Shown here in pieces: positions 50,298-58,982 of a stretch of DNA of 64,000 bases. The position numbers and the translations under genes are program-made. Below the pieces are notes generated by a model. The model ran no database searches. It saw nothing but the letters and a program-made list of their open reading frames with translations, and was not told where the DNA came from. The stretch is from the NCBI RefSeq assembly GCF_017896165.1, contig NZ_JAFCNB010000011.1:167143-231142 (forward strand). The letters are read 5' to 3'. Numbering within the stretch: position 1 is the stretch's first letter; each line of letters starts with the position of its first letter. The DNA comes from Microbispora oryzae. GTDB taxonomy: Bacteria; Actinomycetota; Actinomycetes; Streptosporangiales; Streptosporangiaceae.

Positions 50298-51218
50298 ATG
50301 TCGAAGCTCGCGTATCTCGGCCCGCGGGGCACCTTCTGCGACGCCGCCCTGCGCCGGTTGGCGCCGGACGCCGAGAGCCTCGCCTGCGCCAACGTCGGGG
50401 CTGCCCTCGACGCGGCCCGCGACGGCACCGCCGACGGCGCCGTCGTCCCCCTGGAGAACTCGGTCGAGGGGGCGATCACCCAGACGCTCGACCAGCTGGC
50501 CCGGGGGGTGCCGCTCCTCATCACCGGGGAGCTGCTGTTGCCCGTGGAGTTCTCCCTGCTCGTACGGCCGGGGACCGAGTCGTGGCAGATCAAGCGGATC
50601 ATCTCCCACCCTGCGGCCATCACCCAGTGCCGGGGATACGTCGAACGGGAGTTCCCCGACGCCGACGTGGTCGCCTGGCCGTCCACCGCGGCCGCCGCAC
50701 AGGAGGTCGCCGCGGCCGGCTCGCCGTACGACGCGGCGATCAGCCCGGCCGTCGCGGCCGGCTATTACGGCCTGGCGGAGTTCGCCTCGGGCATCGGCGA
50801 CCGGTCCGACACGGTGACCCGGTTCGTCCGGGTGAGCCGTCCCGGGTCGCTGCCCCAGCCCACCGGCGCCGACCGCACCTCGCTGGTCGTCTTCCTGCGC
50901 GACGACCATCCCGGCGCCCTGATGGAGATGCTGAGCGAGTTCGCGGTCCGCGGGGTCAACCTGAGCCGCATCGAGTCGCGTCCCACAGGCGACGGCATCG
51001 GCCACTACTTCTTCCACTTCGACTGCGAGGGCCACGTGGCCGACGCCAGGGTCGGGGAGGCGATCGCGGCCCTGCACCGGCGCTGTCTCGACGTGCGTTT
51101 CCTGGGCAGCTATCCCCGGGCCGACCGGGGCCGGCCGCGGATCGGGCCGGGCATGTCGGAGTCCGAATTCGCCGAGGCGGCGAGCTGGCTCGACCGGATC
51201 CGTTCCGGCGGCGCCTGA
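50298..51218 (+). CDS. pheA: Prephenate dehydratase
   Basis: A 306-aa enzyme converting prephenate to phenylpyruvate in phenylalanine synthesis. The catalytic part has LAYLGPRGTFCDAALRRL, AVVPLENSVEGAITQTLDQL, SHPAAITQCRGYVE and the TRF motif in DTVTRFVRV. A C-terminal ACT domain (SLVVFLRDDHPGALMEMLSE, GVNLSRIESRPTGDG) provides phenylalanine feedback inhibition. It is the monofunctional actinobacterial form without chorismate mutase. ATG 50298 has a TAGTCT box ending 7 nt upstream (50285-50290), so leaderless, though GGTGGG could also act as a weak ribosome binding site. Confidence 0.96.
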   Translation: MSKLAYLGPRGTFCDAALRRLAPDAESLACANVGAALDAARDGTADGAVVPLENSVEGAITQTLDQLARGVPLLITGELLLPVEFSLLVRPGTESWQIKRIISHPAAITQCRGYVEREFPDADVVAWPSTAAAAQEVAAAGSPYDAAISPAVAAGYYGLAEFASGIGDRSDTVTRFVRVSRPGSLPQPTGADRTSLVVFLRDDHPGALMEMLSEFAVRGVNLSRIESRPTGDGIGHYFFHFDCEGHVADARVGEAIAALHRRCLDVRFLGSYPRADRGRPRIGPGMSESEFAEAASWLDRIRSGGA

Positions 51219-51315
51219 TCAGAGGATCTAGGGTTCGGGAATCTCTGCCAGGTCCGGTCCGGGCGGATCGCGTGTGATGGGCGGGAGCCGTACCGGCTCC
51301 GGTAGCCTTTGATCC

Positions 51316-52581
51316 GTGATTGACCTGCGCACCCTTCGTGAGGACCCCGATCGTCTCCGGGCGTCGCAGCGCGCCCGCGGTGAGGACGATTCGGTCGTGG
51401 ACGCCCTGCTCGCCCTGGACGAGCGCCGCCGTGCCGCGCTGACCGGCTTCGAGTCGCTCCGCGCCGAGCAGAAGAACATCGGCAAGTCGGTGTCCCGCGC
51501 CTCCGGCGACGAGCGGCAGGCGCTGCTCGACCGGGCGAAGGACCTGGCGGCGCAGGTCAAGGCCGCCGAGTCGGAGGCGGAGACGCTGGGCGGCGAGCTC
51601 GACGAGCTGCTCATGTCGGTGCCCAACATCGTCGAGGAGGGCGCTCCCGCCGGCGGTGAGGACGACTACGTCGTGCTGGAGGAGGTCGGCGAGAAGCCGG
51701 CGTTCGAGTTCACCCCGCGTGACCACGTGGAGCTGGGCGAGCTGCTCGACGCGATCGACATCGAGCGCGGCGCCAAGGTGTCGGGCGCCCGGTTCTTCTT
51801 CCTCAAGGGCGTCGGCGCCCGGCTCCAGCTCGGGCTGCTCACCATGGCCATGCAGCAGGCGGTCGAGGCGGGCTTCACCCCCATGATCACGCCGGTCCTG
51901 GTGAAGCCGGAGTCGATGCAGGGCACCGGCTTCCACATCGCGCACGACAAGGAGATCTACCGGCTGCCCGAGGACGACCTCTACCTGGTCGGCACCTCGG
52001 AGGTGCCGCTCGCGGCCTACCACGCCGACGAGATCCTCGACGTGCGCTCGCTGCCGCTGCGGTACGCCGGATGGTCGTCCTGCTTCCGCCGCGAGGCCGG
52101 TTCGTACGGAAAGGACACCCGGGGCATCATCCGGGTGCACCAGTTCGACAAGGTCGAGATGTTCTCCTACTGCCGGCCGGAGGACGCCCACGAGGAGCAC
52201 CTGCGGCTGCTCGCCTGGGAGAAGGAGATGCTGGACAAGGTCGAGCTGCCGTACCGGATCATCGACACGGCGGCGGGCGACCTCGGCACGTCCGCGGCGC
52301 GCAAGTACGACTGCGAGGCGTGGATCCCGTCGCAGGGCCGCTACCGGGAGCTCACCTCGACGTCCAACTGCACCGACTTCCAGGCCCGCCGCCTGCGGGT
52401 GCGCACCCGCGACGCCGACGGCAGGCCGCAGCATGTCGCCACGCTGAACGGCACCCTCGCCACCACCCGCTGGATCGTCGCCATCCTGGAGAACCACCAG
52501 CAGGCGGACGGCTCGGTCGTGGTGCCCAAGGCGCTGCGGCCGTACGTTGGGCTCGACGTCCTGGAGCCGGTGTCCCGCTGA
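51316..52581 (+). CDS. serS: Seryl-tRNA synthetase
   Basis: A 421-aa class II aminoacyl-tRNA synthetase that charges tRNA-Ser. The N-terminal coiled-coil arm ([20 protein letters not shown]) binds the long variable arm. The catalytic domain has motif 2 ([23 protein letters not shown]), the serine-binding [10 protein letters not shown], and motif 3 ([18 protein letters not shown]). GTG 51316 follows a TAGCCT box (51303-51308) by 7 nt and has no ribosome binding site, indicating a leaderless mRNA. Length is normal. A strong terminator follows. Confidence 0.97.
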   Translation: MIDLRTLREDPDRLRASQRARGEDDSVVDALLALDERRRAALTGFESLRAEQKNIGKSVSRASGDERQALLDRAKDLAAQVKAAESEAETLGGELDELLMSVPNIVEEGAPAGGEDDYVVLEEVGEKPAFEFTPRDHVELGELLDAIDIERGAKVSGARFFFLKGVGARLQLGLLTMAMQQAVEAGFTPMITPVLVKPESMQGTGFHIAHDKEIYRLPEDDLYLVGTSEVPLAAYHADEILDVRSLPLRYAGWSSCFRREAGSYGKDTRGIIRVHQFDKVEMFSYCRPEDAHEEHLRLLAWEKEMLDKVELPYRIIDTAAGDLGTSAARKYDCEAWIPSQGRYRELTSTSNCTDFQARRLRVRTRDADGRPQHVATLNGTLATTRWIVAILENHQQADGSVVVPKALRPYVGLDVLEPVSR

Positions 52582-52618
52582 GGCCCGCGGGCCGCGGTTT
52601 CCACCCCGGACAGCACGG

Positions 52619-52649
52619 AAGGCGGGGTTCGCGATGCGAACCCCGCCTT
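52619..52649. terminator. Bidirectional terminator between serS and cspA
   Basis: Perfect 14-bp stem AAGGCGGGGTTCGC / GCGAACCCCGCCTT with a 3-nt loop. A and T ends on both sides allow it to serve both convergent genes. Confidence 0.85.
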
Positions 52650-52666
52650 CGGCGCGTCAGGTCAGA

Positions 52667-52870
52667 TCAGAGACCGCGAACGTTGGACGCCTGCGGACCC
52701 TTCGGGCCCGCGATGACCTCGAACTCGACCCGCTGGCCGTCCTCGAGGTTCCGGTAACCAGAGCCGGTGATCGCGGAGAAGTGCACGAACACGTCCGGCT
52801 CGCCGCCGTCCGGTGCGATGAAGCCGAAGCCCTTCTCAGCGTTGAACCACTTGACGGTTCCCTGAGCCAT
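52667..52870 (-). CDS. cspA: Cold-shock protein (CspA family)
   Basis: A 67-aa single cold-shock domain: [20 protein letters not shown] with RNP1 (KGFGFI), [13 protein letters not shown] with RNP2, and [20 protein letters not shown] at the end. It binds single-stranded RNA or DNA as a chaperone. ATG 52870 has AGGGAG 8 nt upstream. A long 5' region (52871-53108) precedes it, which may hold the usual structured cold-shock leader; I see no specific element. Confidence 0.96.
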   Translation of the reverse strand: MAQGTVKWFNAEKGFGFIAPDGGEPDVFVHFSAITGSGYRNLEDGQRVEFEVIAGPKGPQASNVRGL

Positions 52871-53108
52871 TACTGCTCTCCCTAAGGATGAATCTTGGGG
52901 ACCACACCTCGTGGACCCCGGGTGTGTCGCACAGCTCCCCGGGTGGCTCATACAGTCAAGCTGGTTTTCGCTACGGGAACAGCTAATACAACGCCTTCAC
53001 ATCTAACACTATGTAGCCCCATGGTGTTCCACGTCCGCGGCAGATTTCTCGATCTGTGGATGGTCGCGGGCCTGGGACGTACCCATATCGGTACAGACTG
53101 GAACTCTC

Positions 53109-53903
53109 ATGACCTGCCCCCGCCTCGTCGCCACCGATCTCGACGGCACCGCCCTGCGCGCCGACGGGACGATCTCCCCACGTACGGCCGCCGCCTTCGC
53201 CAGGGTGGAGGAGGCCGGCGGCACGCTGGTCTTCGTCACCGGCCGCCCGCCCCGCTGGATGCACACCGTGGCCGGGGCCGTACGGCACCGTGGGCTGGCG
53301 ATCTGCGCCAACGGCGCCCTGGTGTACGACCTGCACAGCGAGGAGATCGTGGAGGCCCATCTGATCGCCCCGGACGTGCTGCGGGAGTGCGTAGGCCGCC
53401 TGCGGGACGGTGTGCCCGGCCTGCGGTTCGCGGTCGAGTACGAGGGCGGCTTCGCCCATGAGACGGAATTCACACCCGGAGGCTGGGACTCCCGGCGGCC
53501 GACCGGGCGGGAGACCCCCACCGCGGCGCTCATCGCCCGGCCGTGCGCCAAGCTGCTCGCGCAGCACCCGTACATGGACCCGGACGATCTCCAGCTTCTC
53601 GTGCACGGGCTCGTCGGCCAGCTGGTGACCCCCACCCACTCCAGCCGCCGGGCCCTGATCGAGATGAGCGCCCACGGTGTGACGAAGGCCTCCGCGCTGG
53701 CCGTCCTGGCAGAGGAGCGCGGCATCGAGCCGGCCGAGGTGATCGCGTTCGGGGACATGCCGAACGACCTGCCCATGCTGAGCTGGGCCGGCGTCTCGTA
53801 CGCCGTGGCGAACGCCCACGCCGACGTGCTGGCCGCCGTGGATCATGTCACGGCGGCCAACGACGACGACGGGGTGGCCCGGGTGCTGGAGACGCTGTTC
53901 TAG
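53109..53903 (+). CDS. HAD-superfamily Cof-type phosphatase
   Basis: A 264-aa hydrolase. Motif I is LVATDLDGTALRADG with the nucleophilic and acid/base Asp pair, motif II is TLVFVTGRPP, the C2 cap follows, motif III includes GVTKASALAVLAEERGI, and motif IV is VIAFGDMPNDLPMLSWAG. Cof-type enzymes dephosphorylate sugar phosphates, flavin mononucleotide or nucleotides; the exact substrate is not predictable. ATG 53109 has no strong ribosome binding site. Confidence 0.92.
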   Translation: MTCPRLVATDLDGTALRADGTISPRTAAAFARVEEAGGTLVFVTGRPPRWMHTVAGAVRHRGLAICANGALVYDLHSEEIVEAHLIAPDVLRECVGRLRDGVPGLRFAVEYEGGFAHETEFTPGGWDSRRPTGRETPTAALIARPCAKLLAQHPYMDPDDLQLLVHGLVGQLVTPTHSSRRALIEMSAHGVTKASALAVLAEERGIEPAEVIAFGDMPNDLPMLSWAGVSYAVANAHADVLAAVDHVTAANDDDGVARVLETLF

Positions 53904-53918
53904 TGGACTTCTAAACCG

Positions 53919-54434
53919 TCACAGGTAGGGGCCGCCGCCCCGGTGGCCCTGGTCGTCCTGGGGAACGCCGCCCGGCAGGGCGCGGCGCATCTGCTCAAGC
54001 TGGGCGCGGGCGGCCATCTGCTGCGCGAACAGGGTGGTCTGGATGCCGTGGAACAGGCCCTCCAGCCAGCCGACCAGCTGCGCGTGCGCCACCCGGAGCT
54101 CCGCCTCGCTCGGCGGGGTGCCGTTCTCGTCGCTGAAGGGCAGGGACAGCCGTTCCAGCTCGTCGACGAGCTCCGGGGCGAGACCCTCCTCAAGCTCCTT
54201 GACCGAGCTCTCGTGGATCTCCTTCAGCCGCCGCCGGCTCGCCTCGTCGAGAGGCGCCGCGCGGACCTCTTCGAGAAGCTGGCGGATCATGCTGCCGATG
54301 CGCATCACCTTCGCCGGTTGCTCGACCAACTCGGCGACCGACCGCTCCTGCTCGCCCTGCTTGCCGTCGTCGCCGGAGATGAGACCCTCAGGCCCAACGA
54401 CGACGATCTGCGGGGTGCTCTCGTCTGCGTTCAT
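53919..54434 (-). CDS. bpa: Bacterial proteasome activator Bpa (PafE)
   Basis: A 171-aa protein very similar to the mycobacterial Rv3780 product. Shared blocks are LVEQPAKVMRIGSMIRQLLE, EVRAAPLDEASRRRL, LAPELVDELERLSLPF and the long helix AQLVGWLEGLFHGIQTTLFA, QQMAARAQLEQMR. Bpa forms an ATP-independent dodecameric ring that opens the 20S proteasome gate through its C-terminal residues. Here the C-terminus is GGPYL; the mycobacterial protein ends GQYL, so the penultimate Tyr-Leu is kept. No proteasome genes are in the window. Nearby serS and pheA are also close in mycobacteria. Confidence 0.93.
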   Translation of the reverse strand: MNADESTPQIVVVGPEGLISGDDGKQGEQERSVAELVEQPAKVMRIGSMIRQLLEEVRAAPLDEASRRRLKEIHESSVKELEEGLAPELVDELERLSLPFSDENGTPPSEAELRVAHAQLVGWLEGLFHGIQTTLFAQQMAARAQLEQMRRALPGGVPQDDQGHRGGGPYL

Positions 54435-54498
54435 TGATCCCTTATGACTCCTGGTTCGGATCCAGCGGATGCTCCGTGCCCACCCGCTCCAACCTAGC

Positions 54499-55461
54499 TC
54501 ACCGGATCAGCAGGATCTTTCCGATGTGTTCGCCCTGCTCCATCAGGCGGTGGCCCTCCGCGGCGTCCCGCATCGGCACCTCCGCGTGCACGACCGGCCG
54601 GATGGCCCCGGCCCCGACCAGCGGCCAGATGTTGTCGACGACCCCGCGGCAGATGGCGCCCTTCTCGTCCACCGGGCGGCCCCGCAGGCCGGCCGCGAAG
54701 ATCGAGGCCCGCTTCGTCAGCAGGACGCCCAGATTGAGCGTGGCCGAGGCCCCGCCCTGGAGGCCGATGACGACCAGCCGCCCGCCCGTGGTGAGGGCGG
54801 CCAGGTTTCCCTCCAGATACTTGGCCCCGATGATGTCGAGGATCACGTCGGCCCGCCCCCGGAACCGTTCCGCGAAGTCCTCCTCGCGGTAGTTGACCCC
54901 CTCGTCCGCGCCGAGGTCGAGGCAGCGCCGCACCTTCTCCGCCGTACCCGCCGTCACCAGCACATGGGAGCCGAACGCCTTCGCGAGCTGGATCGCGAGC
55001 GTGCCGATGCCGCTCGCGCCGCCGTGCACCAGCAGCGTCTCGCCCTTGCGCAGCCGGGCGGCCATGAAGACGTTCGACCAGACCGTGCAGGCGACCTCGG
55101 GCAGGCCGGCCGCCTCGGCGAGGGAGATCCCCTCGGGCGCCGGCATGACCTGCTGCCAGGGGACGGCCACCCGCTCGGCGTACCCGCCACCCGCGAGCAG
55201 GGCGCAGACCCGGTCGCCGACGGAGAAGCCCTCGACGTTCTCGCCGATCTCGGAGATCACTCCGGCGCATTCGAGGCCCGGGATCTCGGACGCGCCGGGC
55301 GGCGGAGGATAGTTCCCCTGCCGTTGCAGGACGTCGGCCCGGTTCACGGCCGAGGCTGTGACGTCGATGACAACCTCGCCCCGGCCCGGACGCGGGTCGG
55401 GCACTTCTCGCCAGGCCAAAACCTCAGGTCCGCCCGGCTCAGTAATCACGATCGCGCGCAT
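54499..55461 (-). CDS. Zinc-independent quinone oxidoreductase (MDR superfamily)
   Basis: A 320-aa NAD(P)H:quinone reductase-like enzyme. The catalytic domain starts MRAIVITEPGGPEVLAWREV with VTASAVNRADVLQRQGNYPP and PGLECAGVISEIG. The nucleotide-binding Rossmann fold has LLVHGGASGIGTLAIQLAKA, FGSHVLVTAGTAEK and the typical DLGADEGVNY. The C-terminus reads AEVPMRDAAEGHRLMEQGEH, IGKILL. No zinc-binding cysteines are present. ATG 55461 follows TACTTT by 7 nt on this strand, so it may be leaderless; the intervening AGG could also aid ribosome binding. Confidence 0.93.
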   Translation of the reverse strand: MRAIVITEPGGPEVLAWREVPDPRPGRGEVVIDVTASAVNRADVLQRQGNYPPPPGASEIPGLECAGVISEIGENVEGFSVGDRVCALLAGGGYAERVAVPWQQVMPAPEGISLAEAAGLPEVACTVWSNVFMAARLRKGETLLVHGGASGIGTLAIQLAKAFGSHVLVTAGTAEKVRRCLDLGADEGVNYREEDFAERFRGRADVILDIIGAKYLEGNLAALTTGGRLVVIGLQGGASATLNLGVLLTKRASIFAAGLRGRPVDEKGAICRGVVDNIWPLVGAGAIRPVVHAEVPMRDAAEGHRLMEQGEHIGKILLIR

Positions 55462-55575
55462 GTGACCTAAAGTAGCTTGGCGGAGAACTCAGAGGTTGCC
55501 CGGATTCACCGTATTACGTGGCGCTAATCTGCATTGTGTTTGCTACCCCATTAGCCCATCCCGAGGGGGAACACG

Positions 55576-58128
55576 GTGGCGAGACATGATCGTGAGGATC
55601 CCCATTCTCTCGAGGACCAGCTCGCATGGCTTGACGCGATCAAGGAGATGCCCGACGAAGTGGAGATCGCGGTCAGCGCCGTGACCTCCGCGACGCTCGC
55701 CGCTCCCCAGCCGGCCCCCGCTCCGCCCGCCGAGCCCGAGGCCACCTCGCCGTACCCCAAGGACCCCTGGAGCCACGTCCCGTCCGAGTCGACGTCGGGC
55801 ACGCTGCTGCGCGGTGCCGTCGAGTCGGTGTACGGCTCGCCGGCCGTCGAGGACGCTCCCGCGCGGGAGGACGGCCCGGCCTTCGGGTCCGGCTCGTCGT
55901 ACGGAGAGCCGTCGTTCGGCGGATCTTCTTTGGGAGGGTCGTCGTTCGGCGGCTCGTCCTTCGGCGGTTCGGACACGAGAGACTTCGGCACGCCGGGCTT
56001 CGGCCGCGACCCGCTCTTCGGCGACAAGGAGCCGGCGTCCGGAGCCGGCTCCGCCGACGAGGGCCGCCGGTCGGCGTTCGCGACGGAGCCGGAGGAGGAC
56101 GCCGCGCCGGAACCGGCCGCCGAGCGTGCCGGAGACGCGACCGTCGCCGTCGACCGTGCCCCGGGATCCTCGTCACTGGGATCCTCGCCCGTGGAGGCCA
56201 CGCAGTCGCTTGAGTCGTTCGCCGACCGCTCGCGCGAGGACGACGACTACTCCACCTCGCCTCCCGGAGCCCTCGACTCCGGCTCGCCCTTTTCCGGCCC
56301 GCTGTTCGGGGAGCGGTCGGAGGGGCGTGGAGCGTTCTCGCGGTCACCGGCGGACACCGACGCCTACGGCGTCGGCGCGTTCGGCGAGGTGGACGGCGGC
56401 GGTGACAGCCGTGCCGGCGGTCGTGGTGAGAGTCGCGACGAGGCCGAGGAGACGTCGTCTTCGGCGACCACCGGCGAGCAGCAGTTGCGCGGCTGGCTGG
56501 AGCCGGCCGTACCGGTCGACATCGCCAAGGTGGAGGCGGGCCTGTCGGCGGAGACGCCGGCCTCGGATCTCCAGGAGCCCGGCGAATCGTCGGATGCCAC
56601 AACGGCCGCCGACCAACCGCCGGGCGACCACTCCGTCCGGGACGAGGAGCGGGACGTCGAGGAGCACTCGTCGCCGTACCAGCCGTATGAGCCGGAGCCG
56701 ACGGTGACGGCCGAGCGGGAGTGGCAGCCCTACGGCGGCTCGCCCACCGGATCGTCTGTGGGCTTCTCCGGGGGCTCGGCGGGTGATTCGTTTGGCGGCT
56801 CAACGGGCGGCCCATCGGGCGGCTCCTCGGGCGGCTCGGAGACCGACCGGGACGCGGGCTTCGGCTCCACCGGGGAACGGGGCTTCGGCCTGACCGCCGA
56901 CCACGCCGCGGACATCTCCTTCGGCTCCTACGGCACGGAGCGGAGGACCACCGCGGAGCCCGCCCAGGACCCCGAGCGCGAGCAGGCACCCCCCGCCCGC
57001 GAGCGACAGCCGTACGAGGCGGATCCGCCGCTCGGCGCCGAGCCGGACCGCGAGGCCGTCGCCGAGCGGGAGCCGTACCAGCCGCGGCGCAGGCAGGCCC
57101 CGTCGCCCGGCGCGTTCGGCTCACCGGCCCGCGCGACGGGCGCCAAGGCGGGCGGGCCGACCGCCGACAGTCTCGACCCCGTCACCCTGCTGAGGGGCCG
57201 GCGGAACGCTCCCGCCGCCGGTTGGCGGCGTCTCGTCTACAAGGCGTCGGCGGGGCTGATCAAGCCGGGCGAGCCGCCGGAGGTGCGGCGCCGCCGCGAG
57301 CTGGTCAACCGCGCCCGCACCCCGGTCGCCACCGGCCACCATCGCGTCGCCGTGCTCAGCCTCAAGGGCGGCGTCGGCAAGACCACGACCACCGTGGGCC
57401 TCGGCGCCACGCTCGCGCAGGTGCGCGGCGACCGCGTCATCGCCGTCGACGCGAACCCCGACCGCGGCACGCTGTCGGACAAGGTGGAGCTGGAGACGTC
57501 CGCGACCGTACGCGACCTGCTCAACGAGCGCGCGCAGATCAAGCGGTATGTGGACATCAGAGCGTTCACCTCGCAGGGGCCCTCGCGGCTGGAGATCCTC
57601 GCGTCGGATCGCGACCCCTCGGTCTCGGAGGCGTTCAGCGGCAAGGACTACCAGGCGGTCTCCCTGGTGCTGGAGAACTTCTACTCCATCTGCATCACCG
57701 ACTGCGGGACGGGCCTGCTTCACTCGGCCATGTCGGGAGTGCTCGGCCTGGCCGACCAGCTCGTGCTGGTCAGCTCTCCCTCGGTGGACGGGGCCCGAGC
57801 CGCCTCCGCCACCCTCGACTGGCTGGAGGCGCACCACTACAGCGATCTGGTGCGGGCCGCCACGGTCGTCCTGTGCAGCGTCCGCCCCCGGTCGAAGTCG
57901 ACGGTGGACCTCGACCGGCTGGAGGCCCACTTCGCCGCCCGCTGCCGGGCCGTCGTCCGCGTGCCGTACGACCCCCACCTCGAAGAGGGCGCGGAGTTCG
58001 ACCTGGACCGCCTCCAGGAGGCCACGCGGGACGCCTACCTGCGCCTCGCCGCCTCCGTGGGCGACGGGTTCGCGGGTCCCCAGGCTCTCAACGAGCGCCG
58101 GTTCTCCGAGATCCCCGATCACCTGTGA
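55576..58128 (+). CDS. ParA/MinD-like ATPase with long disordered N-terminus (EspI-like architecture)
   Basis: An 850-aa protein. The first 540 or so residues are low-complexity, rich in Ser, Gly, Pro, Glu, with repeats such as FGGSSLGGSSFGGSSFGG and SGGSAGDSFGGSTGGPSGG. The C-terminal 290 residues are a deviant-Walker ATPase: VLSLKGGVGKTTTTVGLGAT (about residue 596), VIAVDANPDRGTLSDKV, CITDCGTGLLHSAMSGVL and LVLVSSPSVDGARAASATLD. The same plan (disordered N-terminus plus ParA-like ATPase) is seen in mycobacterial EspI and related actinomycete proteins. No type VII secretion genes are present here, so a secretion role is unproven; positioning or septum-related roles are equally possible. GTG 55576 has GAGGGGGA upstream. 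Confidence 0.88.
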   Translation: MARHDREDPHSLEDQLAWLDAIKEMPDEVEIAVSAVTSATLAAPQPAPAPPAEPEATSPYPKDPWSHVPSESTSGTLLRGAVESVYGSPAVEDAPAREDGPAFGSGSSYGEPSFGGSSLGGSSFGGSSFGGSDTRDFGTPGFGRDPLFGDKEPASGAGSADEGRRSAFATEPEEDAAPEPAAERAGDATVAVDRAPGSSSLGSSPVEATQSLESFADRSREDDDYSTSPPGALDSGSPFSGPLFGERSEGRGAFSRSPADTDAYGVGAFGEVDGGGDSRAGGRGESRDEAEETSSSATTGEQQLRGWLEPAVPVDIAKVEAGLSAETPASDLQEPGESSDATTAADQPPGDHSVRDEERDVEEHSSPYQPYEPEPTVTAEREWQPYGGSPTGSSVGFSGGSAGDSFGGSTGGPSGGSSGGSETDRDAGFGSTGERGFGLTADHAADISFGSYGTERRTTAEPAQDPEREQAPPARERQPYEADPPLGAEPDREAVAEREPYQPRRRQAPSPGAFGSPARATGAKAGGPTADSLDPVTLLRGRRNAPAAGWRRLVYKASAGLIKPGEPPEVRRRRELVNRARTPVATGHHRVAVLSLKGGVGKTTTTVGLGATLAQVRGDRVIAVDANPDRGTLSDKVELETSATVRDLLNERAQIKRYVDIRAFTSQGPSRLEILASDRDPSVSEAFSGKDYQAVSLVLENFYSICITDCGTGLLHSAMSGVLGLADQLVLVSSPSVDGARAASATLDWLEAHHYSDLVRAATVVLCSVRPRSKSTVDLDRLEAHFAARCRAVVRVPYDPHLEEGAEFDLDRLQEATRDAYLRLAASVGDGFAGPQALNERRFSEIPDHL

Positions 58129-58259
58129 CCACGGGCTGTCATGTCCGCCGTACGAGCCGGAGCCTGTCCTGCGGGCGCCGGCTCGTACGGGCGGATTCCG
58201 GTCGCGGGTAGGTGTGAGGCGATGAGAGACTAAGCTGCAGCGGGCGTCCTGCCCGCCCA

Positions 58260-58348
58260 GGAGAGCTCGCCTAGTGGACGATGGCGGCGGTCTTGAAAAC
58301 CGCTAGGCCGGGTGACCGGTCTCGTGGGTTCGAATCCCACGCTCTCCG
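58260..58348 (+). tRNA. tRNA-Ser (anticodon TGA)
   Basis: Acceptor arms GGAGAGC and GCTCTCC, D-arm TCGCCTAGTGGACGATGGC, anticodon stem GCGGT / ACCGC around loop CTTGAAA giving anticodon TGA, a long variable arm (AGGCCGGGTGACCGGTCT) and T-loop GTGGGTTCGAATCCCAC. CCA is not encoded. The accessory module begins about 310 bases downstream. Confidence 0.96.
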
Positions 58349-58373
58349 CTCATGTGATGTCGCAAGACATCGG

Positions 58374-58403
58374 AAACCCTCGAACCTACGGGTTCGGGGG
58401 TTT
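58374..58403 (+). terminator. Terminator after tRNA-Ser
   Basis: 13-bp stem AAACCCTCGAACC / GGTTCGGGGGTTT with one G-T pair and a TACG loop, followed by CTTC. It ends the tRNA transcript. Confidence 0.75.
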
Positions 58404-58655
58404 CTTCGTGTACTGGGGTTGGTAGTCGCGGGGACCCCGCAACCCGGCCATTAAGTCTCTCCAAACGCGGAACAACTCGCCCGATGACCCGGGGCCGGCT
58501 CAGGGGAATCGGGGAAGTTCAGAGAATCCGCGATTCGCCCCCTTTCCGCTCTTTTCAATCGTTCTCGGCCGTGACGACCTAGGCTGGTCTCTGACACGTA
58601 CGGTCCGAATCCGGGCGCTTCGGCGATTCTGCCGATTCCGGGATAAACGGGATAG
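58404..58655. other. Intergenic stretch before the TCD1 gene
   Basis: About 250 bases (300 counting from the tRNA end) with no convincing gene. TTCTCGGCCGTGACGACCTAGGCTGG (shown in parts: GACGACCTAGGCT at 58573-58585) contains a TAGGCT -10-like box about 75 nt before the TCD1 start and may be the promoter of the module. I found no direct repeat of the tRNA 3' end within the window. Confidence 0.35.
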
Positions 58656-58982
58656 GTGACAGTGCAGCAGATCGTCAGGTACGAACTGGATGCCGAAACC
58701 GTTGTCGGTTTCGAAGTGGAACTGGGGCCTGGTTACCATCCGGCTGGCGCCGAGGAAGTCGTGGGGCGAATCAAAGAGGCGGTCGACCCCGCGGTGCAGG
58801 CGGCGCGAGCGGTGCTGGAGAAGGTGAAGGAAACCCGGCCGGACGAAATCTCCCTCAAGTTCGGCATCAAAGTCAGCGGGACGATGAACTGGTGGGTGGC
58901 CAAGGCCGCCACGGAGAGCAACTTTGAGGTAACCCTCACGTGGAGACCCGATCCGGAGCGGCCGGAGGGGCCCGGGGAGTGA
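58656..58982 (+). CDS. Trypsin-co-occurring domain 1 protein (CU044_2847/Trypco1 family)
   Basis: A 108-aa protein with the Trypco1 layout: IVRYELDAETVVGFEVELG forming the first strands, a long helix AVDPAVQAARAVLEKVKE, then DEISLKFGIKVSG, WWVAKAATESNFEVTLTW at the end. This small domain was named for its repeated association with trypsin-like proteases in bacterial NTP-dependent conflict systems (Kaur, Burroughs, Aravind). It is thought to be an adaptor or activator, not an enzyme. Its stop overlaps the start of the protease-NTPase-WD40 gene (GTGA), giving tightly coupled expression. GTG 58656 or 58662 is the start. Confidence 0.85.
   Translation: MTVQQIVRYELDAETVVGFEVELGPGYHPAGAEEVVGRIKEAVDPAVQAARAVLEKVKETRPDEISLKFGIKVSGTMNWWVAKAATESNFEVTLTWRPDPERPEGPGE

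Noticed and set aside
55576..58128. Naming the ATPase EspI and calling a type VII secretion locus
   Set aside because: Only the architecture is shared; no EccB-E, WXG100 or PE/PPE-like genes occur in the window.
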